From Hyphomicrobiales bacterium (GTDB lineage Bacteria; Pseudomonadota; Alphaproteobacteria; Rhizobiales; JAJFHC01): a stretch of DNA of 33,217 bases. Below are positions 25,167 through 32,706 of this stretch, piece after piece. The first letter of the stretch is position 1. Every line of letters starts with the position of its first letter. The translations under genes and the position numbers were made by a program. A model generated the notes under the pieces. That model had not been told where the DNA came from and ran no database searches. It saw only the letters and a program-made list of their open reading frames with translations. The stretch lies in the NCBI GenBank assembly GCA_021775835.1, contig JAJFHC010000234.1:1-33217 (forward strand). Direction: 5' to 3'.

Positions 25167-26477
25167 GTGGAGACACTGCAAGCATTGGCTGACCGTAAGT
25201 TCAACGTCGTTCATGACGGTGAAAGTGACTTGGATCATGTCATTCGCAACCTGGCGGATACACTCAAGGGGAATGCGGTTGGAGCGCTGTCAGCCACCGT
25301 CACGTATTCGATGAATGCAAGCCATGCGATGGCGTCGGTCTCCCAGGTTACTGGAAGTACGAGAGACGTGAGCGGCAAGGTGCAAATTATGGCCGCCGCG
25401 ACTGAAGAACTCAGGGCATCTATCGAACAAATCGCAGAGACCAGTTCAAATGCGGCAGAAACGGCGGACCAGGCACGTAGTACCGCCTATGGTGGGATCG
25501 AACGCCTTGGGCAGACGATGGAACGTATGGACGAATTGGCAGGTTCGGTTGATACGATCAACGATCGAACGGAAAAGCTCGCAGCCGCCGCCGACCAGAT
25601 TTCGGGTATTCTGGAAACGATCGACGCCATCGCGAGTCAGACAAATTTGCTTGCGCTCAACGCAACGATAGAAGCTGCACGAGCCGGTGACCAGGGTAAA
25701 GGGTTCGCCGTTGTCGCAGGTGAGGTGAAAACTCTAGCTTCTCAAACCAGTACAGCCACGGAAGACATACGACAAAGAATTTCTCAACTGGAGTTGGAGA
25801 TCACGTCTCTCAAGGAGGCAACGGATCAAGGCATAAGGGCCGCGGATGCAGGCAAAAAGGAAATGAACGAAGCCCGAGACGACATTGCAATCATTGGAAC
25901 GCAAGCAGATGACGTATCGTTGAGAATGAGCGAAATATCCAACATGCTCACAGAACAGAGCGCGGCTATTGGTGAAATTTCCGAAGGGGTCACTCAGGTT
26001 TCGGACCTTTCTCAGCGCAATCACGAATTTGCCGACCTGACCATCGATGCCGTGCGACAGTCTGAATCGACAATCGAAAAGCGCTTTGGAGAACTCGAAA
26101 AGCAAGATATCCCGGATTCGGTACTTTACCGTGCCAAGTCTGATCATTTCCTCTGGAAGAAGCGTCTGGCAGAAATGATGGTCGGTCTCAATTCCTTAAA
26201 TCCGGATGAGTTGGCGGATCATCATTCATGCCGACTGGGCAAATGGTACGACAGCATTGAAGACAATTGGTTCTTGGCTGATGTCGACTTCAAATCTCTG
26301 GTCGCGCCTCATAAATCAGTTCATGAACTTGGTATAAAAGCCGCGCGCCTGTGTGCTTCAGGCCAATTGGACGAGGCATGGGCAGAATATCGTAAAATGG
26401 ACGAAGCTTCGACAGAAGTTGTTCGTCTCCTTGACTCGTTGATAGAAAAACGAGACACACTACGGTTGTCGAGCTAA
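25167..26477 (+). CDS. Soluble methyl-accepting chemotaxis protein with C-terminal CZB zinc-binding domain
   Basis: A 436-residue cytoplasmic chemoreceptor with no transmembrane segment. Coiled-coil signalling region about residues 45-300, with the CheA/CheW contact tip [20 protein letters not shown] at about 153-172. The CZB domain (about 315-430) has its zinc ligands: His 327 in [11 protein letters not shown], Cys 355 in [10 protein letters not shown], and His 382 and 386 in [12 protein letters not shown] domains sense zinc and, in some receptors, hypochlorous acid through the zinc-bound Cys. Location opposite sulfide dehydrogenase hints at sensing of redox or reactive sulfur species, which is inference. 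GTG 25167 has poor ribosome-site spacing; coding character extends about 100 bases further upstream without a start codon. Confidence 0.88.
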   Translation: METLQALADRKFNVVHDGESDLDHVIRNLADTLKGNAVGALSATVTYSMNASHAMASVSQVTGSTRDVSGKVQIMAAATEELRASIEQIAETSSNAAETADQARSTAYGGIERLGQTMERMDELAGSVDTINDRTEKLAAAADQISGILETIDAIASQTNLLALNATIEAARAGDQGKGFAVVAGEVKTLASQTSTATEDIRQRISQLELEITSLKEATDQGIRAADAGKKEMNEARDDIAIIGTQADDVSLRMSEISNMLTEQSAAIGEISEGVTQVSDLSQRNHEFADLTIDAVRQSESTIEKRFGELEKQDIPDSVLYRAKSDHFLWKKRLAEMMVGLNSLNPDELADHHSCRLGKWYDSIEDNWFLADVDFKSLVAPHKSVHELGIKAARLCASGQLDEAWAEYRKMDEASTEVVRLLDSLIEKRDTLRLSS

Positions 26478-26690
26478 AGCGAACCCCTGATCATCATGGT
26501 CACCTGGCGAACAGGAGCTGAACCGCCTGTCCGGGATTCATTGTTCTCGATCCATCTAATTGACATCCCGCTGTTTTCAGATGACGCTCAATCGTCCATT
26601 TTAGGGAGTACCCCTAAATTATGGAAATGCGGTGACAGTGCACCAACTTCAATCTCCCCGTCTTCAGTAGTCACACCGAAACCGTCCAGC
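26478..26690. other. Intergenic stretch with a shared REP-like motif
   Basis: No gene seen. It contains gcggtgacagtgcac at 26629-26643, whose reverse complement recurs at 16927-16941. The flank also resembles the bases after the TPR gene at 32650-32700 (attacagtgcac, aatctcc), so this is probably the 3' flank that travelled with the adjacent TPR fragment. Confidence 0.45.
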
Positions 26691-26889
26691 CTAAAGCCCC
26701 GCCCGCCTGAGCCCCTCGACAAAGTGCCGCACGTCGTCCTCGAACTTGTCCGGCTGGACCGCCGCCCAGTGGTCGATGTCGAAGTTGGGGTGGGCTGCGA
26801 GCACCCTGGCGGCTTCCGCCCGGGCCTCGGTCTCGCGGCCCAGGTGGCCGTAGCTGGCGGCCAGGATACGCCGGCCCTCCGTCGGGTTC
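26691..26889 (-). pseudogene. 3' fragment of a cyclase/TPR gene (duplicate of 32707 end)
   Basis: The minus strand encodes NPTEGRRILAASYGHLGRET, then the HPNFDIDHWAAVQPDKF stretch, ending VEGLRRAGL and TAG. It is almost identical to the C-terminus of the TPR protein at the window's right edge. Homology stops sharply at 26889, where sequence of another gene begins. It has no start or TPR body of its own, so it is a transposed or recombined gene tail rather than a gene. Confidence 0.75.
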
Positions 26890-27024
26890 GATGAGATGCG
26901 CTACCACGGCAATGCCCGCTCCCGCAGCAACAGTCGACGCATACGGTGTCGCCAGGGTTCCCGCAAAGAGGACAAACGCCACGAATTGCAGTGGCAAACC
27001 ACGTATCAAACCCGCCAAACGCAT
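26890..27024 (-). pseudogene. Truncated small membrane-protein ORF fused to the TPR tail
   Basis: From ATG 27022-27024 the minus strand reads MRLAGLIRGLPLQFVAFVLF, then AGTLATPYASTVAAGAGIAV and VAHLIEP, about 45 residues with one or two membrane helices. It then runs out of frame into the TPR fragment, giving Arg/Pro-rich nonsense to a stop at 26671. I interpret it as the 5' part of a membrane-protein gene cut by the TPR-tail insertion. It starts 26 bases beyond the stop of the M28 peptidase gene, on the same strand. Confidence 0.4.
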
Positions 27025-27049
27025 GGCAGACGAATTTCGTCCCGGCCAT

Positions 27050-28024
27050 TCAAAACTGTACGGCGACCTGATACAGGCCGTCGACCACCTTTCCCATGCG
27101 CTCATAGTCCAGTGTCTCCGGCGTATCGGTCGTTTTGTGGTAATTGGGGTTGCGCAGAAAGGCCGTATCCGTGACCATTACCGCGGGCAGACCATGTTGC
27201 CAGAATCCCCAGTGATCCGAGAAATCGATACCCGGCACGATCACCGGCGCATTGATCGAATGGACCGGCAACGAATTCCCGACGCGCATCAGGGCCTTCA
27301 CTCTGGCCACAAGGGACCTGTCGAAGGACTGGCCAACGACGCCGATGAAGTTTCCCTCATCCGGATAGAAAGCCTTCAACATCGGCAACGGATATTGCTG
27401 AGACCCGGCCTCATCCGAGAAGTAGCCGATCATCTCTACACTGATCATGAGTTTCACGTCGACGCCCTCGTTCGTCAGACGCTTGGCATAGACATACGAA
27501 CCCATGTTGCTTGACCTGAAGTTCGGCGGCTCCTCAAGCGAGAACGCGACAAGATCAATCCGGTGTGTCAGATCCGGTTTTGCCTGTTGGATCATTCGAG
27601 CGAGTTCAAGGATGGCGGCAACGGCACTCGCATTGTCGTCGGCTCCGGGATTGTTGTCGCCAGCCACATCGTAATGGGCGCCGATGACAATGCGGGGGCC
27701 GTCGGCGGGGCCCAGAGCGCAGACGATGTTGTGGTAGTCGTTGCCGCCGACTTGAAACGTATGTCGTTCAGGCGCACAGCCGGCAATGATGAATTCGGCC
27801 GTTATGAGTTCTGCAACACCATTGAGCACGTCCACATTGTGGTATGCCCTTGCCGGATTGCTCGCAGCCAGGAACTCCACATGCGCCTTGAGCCTTTCCG
27901 GTTGCGCCTTGGGAGCCTCGACCGGCTTCGCGGACGCGAACAGTATGGGGTTCTTGATGAACCAGTACAGCCCGCCGTAGAGCAATATGGCCGCCGACAT
28001 TATTGCAATAGTTAATTTCAACAT
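27050..28024 (-). CDS. M28-family zinc aminopeptidase, membrane-anchored or exported
   Basis: A 324-residue protein with an N-terminal hydrophobic segment (about residues 3-23, LTIAIMSAAILLYGGLYWFI) acting as anchor or signal, then an M28 (PA-less, QC/aminopeptidase-like) domain facing the periplasm. Metal and catalytic residues are visible: His 117 and Asp 119 in IGAHYDVAGD, Asp 129/130 in NNPGADDNASA, Glu 164 and 165 in FSLEEPP, Glu 197 in SVEMIGY, and His 296 in NYHKTTDTPETLD. All positions expected for a co-catalytic two-zinc peptidase are filled. The substrate is unknown; relatives cleave N-terminal residues or act in peptide nutrition. The start ATG lies near a decayed RAYT element on its upstream side. 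Confidence 0.9.
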   Translation of the reverse strand: MLKLTIAIMSAAILLYGGLYWFIKNPILFASAKPVEAPKAQPERLKAHVEFLAASNPARAYHNVDVLNGVAELITAEFIIAGCAPERHTFQVGGNDYHNIVCALGPADGPRIVIGAHYDVAGDNNPGADDNASAVAAILELARMIQQAKPDLTHRIDLVAFSLEEPPNFRSSNMGSYVYAKRLTNEGVDVKLMISVEMIGYFSDEAGSQQYPLPMLKAFYPDEGNFIGVVGQSFDRSLVARVKALMRVGNSLPVHSINAPVIVPGIDFSDHWGFWQHGLPAVMVTDTAFLRNPNYHKTTDTPETLDYERMGKVVDGLYQVAVQF

Positions 28025-28052
28025 CGCAGTCCCATGGCCATCCTGTTTATTG

Positions 28053-28759
28053 TGACAGCTTACTTAAAGCCTAGATAGGCATCGATGGCACTTCCAATAA
28101 CTGCCTTGTCCGCCTGGGGTCTCTGCGTCGGGGTATGAGCGAGCCCCGGTGCTCCCCTCCAGTTACCACGCAGGAGCGCGCCCTAGGTTGCCGCGTCGTC
28201 AATCGGCTGATCGAGACAGCCGGCGAAATCACCGACACGTTCCAGCACTGGCGCGCCCTTGATCGCCAGACCGTCAACGCCGCTCAGATGCGCCCTTGCA
28301 CTCGACCAGGACCAGTCCCCGGTGCTGGCTACAAGCCGCGCACGGACCGGATTGAGGGTGACATGGCGCACTGTATTGATCAGATGGCGCTCGGCCATGT
28401 CGACGGAAACCTGGCGGCCTTGCCACAGACACCGGTGGTACGGGCCCGGGCATTGATGAATCCGGTATAGCGACGATGCAGATCGACAAAAGTGCGGCGC
28501 AGTCCGTCTTCGTAGCTGGGAACCGTGATGACATGGACAGGGTTGGGCATCAGGCAGTAGGCTCGGCCCTCCGGCCGAGCCCTTGCTTTGCTCTGGGGCA
28601 ACAGATACCGACAAAGACCAAAGTCGGCGTGTTAAAATAACGTCTGCTCGCGGCAGTTACCGCGCTGAGTGATGTGTTGAGGCAATCGGGGGACAACAAG
28701 CCGGGCGACGCGGGCCATGGAGTGTAACGTGTAAGAGGTTGGGGTTAAGTAAACTGTCA
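28053..28759. mobile_element. Decayed RAYT-type element with terminal inverted repeats
   Basis: tgacagcttacttaaagcc (28053-28071) and ggggttaagtaaactgtca (28741-28759) are inverted repeats, matching at 16 of 19 positions. Between them lies a broken RAYT gene. The same end motif (ggtgacagtttatctaac and variants) also borders the RAYT copies at 20158 and 22389. True IS200-like Y1 elements lack inverted repeats of this kind, so the RAYT gene may be framed by REP-like palindromes or be a passenger of another element. Confidence 0.5.
28183..28614 (-). pseudogene. RAYT transposase, copy 3, inactivated
   Basis: Reading minus, AYCLMPNPVHVITVPSYEDG, RRTFVDLHRRYTGFINARAR and later VTLNPVRARLVAS in another frame correspond to the RAYT family. 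The HUH motif NHVH has become NPVH, removing a metal-binding His. At least one frameshift occurs after TTG (TGVCGKAARF instead of TGHLWQGRY). The Tyr expected before VTLNPVRA is His. This copy cannot encode an active enzyme. Confidence 0.8.
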
Positions 28760-29054
28760 TGGTAACCTGACAAGTCTCCATGTCTTTCCAAAGAGGCACA
28801 ATACCGAAAATGCAAAGAGAAAAATATCTTTCGATACCTATCTGGGTATTAAGTGAAATGATCTATAAGTTCATAAAATGAAATACAGAAAAAAGTATTT
28901 CCATGTCCAAAGCGAAATAGTCCATTGCGGAGGAAGATTGTTAGTACATTACTATCGACTTAGAATCACCTGATGGTGGCCTTTAAACATATTGAGTAGT
29001 TGGCGACCGTACTCAATGTGGTAAAAGAAAGACAGAATTTGGGGCGGGGTTGAA
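28760..29054. other. AT-rich upstream region of the heme peroxidase gene
   Basis: About 295 bases with no gene. Composition is clearly more AT-rich than the surroundings, with runs such as aaaatatctttcgatacct and gaaatacagaaaaaagtatt. It presumably holds the peroxidase promoter and could be a site for AT-binding regulators such as MucR, but no defined operator is recognised. Confidence 0.4.
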
Positions 29055-30671
29055 ATGTCAAACAGGCATGGAACATACGCTTATGTGGTTGACGGAGAAA
29101 TCTTCACGCATGAGGGTCGGCAGACGGAAGAAGGCGATTTTCTATTTGATGCAAAATCCCGCGAACTATTTGGGCCAATTGACCCAAAGGTCACAACCGA
29201 TACAAATGAACACCAAAACTGCTTGGGACCTATCACAGAATACACTCGTATCTTTTTAGACCGCGCACAGGTATTGAACAAGGAACTTATCGAGAAACTC
29301 GGGTGGGTAATGGTGCCCGACGACGAGGATGACGTTGGCGATCCGGACGAATCTGGCATTCCTTCGGCATATACATATCTCGGCCAGTTCATCGCGCACG
29401 ATATGACTTTTATGCAGCGGTCCAGTTCGAACCAACCAAACAATTACCGAACGCCGCGACTCGATTTCGACAGCATCTATGCATATGACAAGACGGCCGT
29501 TTCGTATCCCTGCACGGATAGCTCTGGACCGCTGCCTATCGGCTGTACCGGGAACTTCGACCTGGTTGATTTTTTTCACGAAGATCTTCCGAGACGCCCC
29601 AGTCACGAGGCGATTGTCGGTGATCCGCGTAATGACGACGTGCTGCCTGTGGCGCAGACCCACGTCGTGATGATGAAATTTGCCAACCGTGTTGCCAGCG
29701 TAGCCACAGACGAGGGTGAAGCGCGTGAACTCTGCACCAAGCACTTTCAGTCTGTTGTCTTACACGACTACTTGCGGAAAGTCTGCGATGACGATGTTTG
29801 GAACGATGTCGAGCAGAACTGGCGTGCATTGGTGGCGCCAAGGCGAATGTCAGACGCAGATCGCCGCGCGTTCAAGATTCCGATCGAGTTCGCGATGGCT
29901 TTCCGCTTTGGCCATAGTATGATCCGTTCTCGTTATCGAAACTGGGTATTTGATCGGGATGCAGATCTCGAGACATTCTGGGACGAAACCTACAACAGTG
30001 GGGTCGATTTTGGTGTTCATCACCAGGGCATAGGCGGTGTTTGGGTTAACAATTGGTACCGGTTGCTCGATTTTGCCGGCACAAGATATGAAGCTGCCCA
30101 AGTAGCTGATGGTGGCGCAGTAATCCATTCGGCCGCCATCAATACGTATCTCGCGCGGCAATTGGGCCGCATTCCGGAACAAGCATTGCCGGACCCTATC
30201 TGTGGTACGAAACCCTTCACACTGCTTCCAAATCTTGCAGTCCGCACGCTCCTTATGCACCACGCGCTGGAACTGATGGACGGTCGGGCTATCGCGGAAG
30301 CTGTCCACAAAACCCTCGTTGCTGACAAGATCGACCGGCCGGATTTCAAAGTTTTGAAACCGGATGATGTTCTTAAAGATGAACCGTTCGTAGATAAACT
30401 GACCACTGAGGAGAGGGCATTGATCGGCAAACATCCGCCTTTGTGGTTCTATGTTTTGAAGGAGGCGCAGCTTCTTGGGAGTGGTTTGACGCTTGGTCCC
30501 GTTGGCAGTCGGATCGTGTTGGAAACTATACACGCTGCGATCGAAGCGGCCGAAACGTCGATCCTGCATGATAAATGGATCCCCGATACCCGCCTCGATC
30601 CGGGTAGCTCAGACTTCTATACGTTTCCCCGTCTGGTTGCGTTCGCCGGAGATCCGGCGCCAGTGAAGTGA
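29055..30671 (+). CDS. Animal-type heme peroxidase (peroxidase-cyclooxygenase superfamily)
   Basis: A 538-residue bacterial member of the animal heme-dependent peroxidases. Distal His 115 lies in YLGQFIAHDMTF, and the proximal His 287 in AMAFRFGHSMIRSRYR, matching the family pattern FRFGHS. LPVAQTHVVMMKFANRVA corresponds to the conserved helix with HN-type residues, and a C-terminal GLTLGPVGSRIVLETIHAAI closes the fold. It uses hydrogen peroxide to oxidise halides, phenols or lipids. There is no signal peptide; export, if any, would be by a type I or other route, as for some bacterial peroxicins, but no RTX repeats are present. ATG 29055 follows ggggcggggttga. A short gene follows after 54 bases. 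Confidence 0.88.
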   Translation: MSNRHGTYAYVVDGEIFTHEGRQTEEGDFLFDAKSRELFGPIDPKVTTDTNEHQNCLGPITEYTRIFLDRAQVLNKELIEKLGWVMVPDDEDDVGDPDESGIPSAYTYLGQFIAHDMTFMQRSSSNQPNNYRTPRLDFDSIYAYDKTAVSYPCTDSSGPLPIGCTGNFDLVDFFHEDLPRRPSHEAIVGDPRNDDVLPVAQTHVVMMKFANRVASVATDEGEARELCTKHFQSVVLHDYLRKVCDDDVWNDVEQNWRALVAPRRMSDADRRAFKIPIEFAMAFRFGHSMIRSRYRNWVFDRDADLETFWDETYNSGVDFGVHHQGIGGVWVNNWYRLLDFAGTRYEAAQVADGGAVIHSAAINTYLARQLGRIPEQALPDPICGTKPFTLLPNLAVRTLLMHHALELMDGRAIAEAVHKTLVADKIDRPDFKVLKPDDVLKDEPFVDKLTTEERALIGKHPPLWFYVLKEAQLLGSGLTLGPVGSRIVLETIHAAIEAAETSILHDKWIPDTRLDPGSSDFYTFPRLVAFAGDPAPVK

Positions 30672-30725
30672 CCTCGAACATTCTGTACTAATCGCCAACG
30701 TCAAAACATCAAAAGGAAACAAGAG

Positions 30726-31151
30726 ATGACTTTCAAGATCGTAAAGGCCGCAAGCGACGCGCAGCCGGACTTCTCCGGAACACAACGCGCCGGAACTTAC
30801 CTCAGAAACAATGTCGGAAAATATAAAAAAGGCGCTGGTGAAGGAACGAAGCTACTTGAGGATTTGCATACGAAAGTTTTGGTCCCCACCACTACGATCA
30901 TGATCGACGGCTCCGGCAAAAGGGCCCATCTTGCGAACGGCAAGGCGGATTCAAAACTCAATCTCTCGAAGGACGAAACAGGCCGTAAGTACAAGATGTC
31001 ACTGCCGGATGGCTCCAAGATCAACACCAAATACGTTGAGGGCATCCTGAAAGTCCTACAGGACAAGTTCATCAAAGACAAAGCGAAACCCACCGACACG
31101 GACATGAAGGACTTCATGCTTGGACTCATCCTTTTATCAAAGTGCAGGTAG
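30726..31151 (+). CDS. Hypothetical protein downstream of the heme peroxidase
   Basis: A 141-residue basic, soluble protein (many Lys and Asp) starting MTFKIVKAASDAQPDFSGTQ, with a strong ribosome site aaaggaaacaag. No signal peptide, no membrane segment, no recognised domain; ends LGLILLSKCR. The 54-base spacing and same strand suggest co-transcription with the peroxidase, so it may be a partner or immunity/chaperone-like protein, which is guesswork. Confidence 0.6.
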   Translation: MTFKIVKAASDAQPDFSGTQRAGTYLRNNVGKYKKGAGEGTKLLEDLHTKVLVPTTTIMIDGSGKRAHLANGKADSKLNLSKDETGRKYKMSLPDGSKINTKYVEGILKVLQDKFIKDKAKPTDTDMKDFMLGLILLSKCR

Positions 31152-31173
31152 GATGATGGGCGGTGTCCCTCTC

Positions 31174-31462
31174 TAGATCGCTCTATCCAATATCGTCGCC
31201 ATGCGGATAACACCGTCAAGGCGAATGCATTCGCTGTCAAAGGGACGCCCCTGAACGATCGTGAATGGCTCATACTAGCCAACATACTGCACGTGGAAAT
31301 TTCCGGCTGCGCACCACAAACCGAATGGACCGTATGGACAAGGTCGAACACACGGCACAGGAGGATGAGCCGCAATTTGGAAAGCGTCTGTTTCTTACAT
31401 CAGCCGTGAAAGCTCGTGCCGGTTTGTTGAAACTCGGCAGGGAACAAACGATTCACGAATAA
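31174..31462 (+). pseudogene. Possible MarR-family regulator remnant with frameshift
   Basis: In one frame 31174-31300 reads RSIQYRRHADNTVKANAFAV and TPLNDREWLILANIL, like the start of MarR proteins (dimer helix then wHTH entry). In the next frame, up to TAA at 31460-31462, it reads NRMDRMDKVEHTAQEDEPQF and KRLFLTSAVKARAGLLKL, like the MarR wing and C-terminal LT-x-GRALL helix. The join needs a frameshift and roughly ten residues are missing between the two halves. Suggestive only. Confidence 0.35.
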
Positions 31463-31525
31463 ATCACGCGACAGACCATATACAATCTTGGCTACCTGAC
31501 TCATCGAATAGAATGGAGTTCAAGA

Positions 31526-31852
31526 ATGAGAGAACATGTCGGCCTGCTCGCCATGGTTGTCGTAATGTCGGCAAACATGACCATTCATGGTGCAATAGGC
31601 GCCGAGGCATCTGCGATTGAAAATCCAAGATGTGACAGGAAAAACACCTGCACTCTCCACTGCATCGGCCCGGGCGGGCAAACATCAAACACGTCAAATA
31701 TTATGAATGCAGATGTAGGCCAATTTGGCGATGGTCTCAAGTTTACATTAACTGTAGTTGATGTGGTCGGAAAATTTGATCAGCATGTGTACGCGGCCGG
31801 CAGTTTCTATTGCAAGATAGATGAAGCCCCATACCGGAAGCCCGGACAGTAA
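31526..31852 (+). CDS. Small exported protein, unknown
   Basis: A 108-residue protein with a signal peptide (VGLLAMVVVMSANMTIHGAIG, cleavage near AEA). The mature part contains CDRKNTCTLHC and a later Cys in GSFYCKID, so four Cys might form two disulfides in the periplasm. The start is near aatagaatggagttcaaga. No family is recognised. Confidence 0.5.
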   Translation: MREHVGLLAMVVVMSANMTIHGAIGAEASAIENPRCDRKNTCTLHCIGPGGQTSNTSNIMNADVGQFGDGLKFTLTVVDVVGKFDQHVYAAGSFYCKIDEAPYRKPGQ

Positions 31853-31976
31853 ATCGCTTAAGTAGGCGTAGCGAATTGTAATCTGCGTTACCATCTCCTC
31901 AGCAATGCATGTGTCACGTTGCTCTCACGCCCCTTTTGCAATCTAACTACACTCTTCAAAATTGAAGAAGACGATT

Positions 31977-32195
31977 ATGACCGAAGCAATTCGAATTGTG
32001 GAGTTATCCGATCGGAGAAGCTGGACGAGAGTAATTGTAAAATTGTTGGCGTCGTTGATGTTTGTAATTTTCATTGCAGAGGAGTCCCTTGCGGCTGATC
32101 CGCCAAAGAACATCGAAATTGGCACAGTGAACATCAAACCGGTTAACTTGCCCAATGGAATTGCCAAAAATGGAATATCTGTCAGGCGTCGGTAG
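31977..32195 (+). CDS. Very small possible exported protein
   Basis: From ATG 31977 (an upstream TTG at 31962 is also in frame) the frame gives 72 residues with a hydrophobic stretch IVKLLASLMFVIFIAEESLA resembling a signal peptide, then ADPPKNIEIGTVNIKPVNLP. gaagaag precedes the ATG. The shape is that of a short periplasmic peptide; no homologue known to me. It may be noise. Confidence 0.3.
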   Translation: MTEAIRIVELSDRRSWTRVIVKLLASLMFVIFIAEESLAADPPKNIEIGTVNIKPVNLPNGIAKNGISVRRR

Positions 32196-32706
32196 AATAA
32201 ACTCGGAAAATCGGGAAGCTCTGGCGTTTTGCAAACCGCATTGGTTGTTACTTTCTGGTGCCTGTTCCTCGGCCGTCAATCAATCCGAATAAAATTTTAC
32301 ACACTCGAACGCTATTTTTGACGGCACTCGGAGAATTGGTTGGTATTGCCGGGCAAAGGGACCAATCAACACCCCCATTCCGCCGCATTACAGGACGTTT
32401 GAATTGCATCTGGTTTGTGCCAAACCAAAATAAACAGGTTGTACGCGAATTTTGTCCTCGACTAATTTTGCGTGCTTTCTGGGATCAGTGTTGTTTACGA
32501 GCACAGTCAGGGATGAAAATTATGCACGACGCAGGCAGTTATCGGAATTTCTGTTTCACACTGCATAGGTCCGTTTGAGATTGAGATTTCTTTTCAGATT
32601 GCAAGCGATCGCAGTGAGCTCAATCTGAAGTGCTGCGTCGGCGATACCCGTGGAACTACAATTACAGTGCACAAATCTAATCTCCCAACCCCTCAGAGAA
32701 TCACGC
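32196..32706. other. About 510 bases without a convincing gene
   Basis: AT-rich intergenic sequence holding only unlikely frames. It contains the 3' flank of the TPR gene, part of which (attacagtgcac at 32660-32671) resembles the flank of the TPR fragment at 26.6 kb. No terminator with a clear U-run is seen. Confidence 0.4.
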
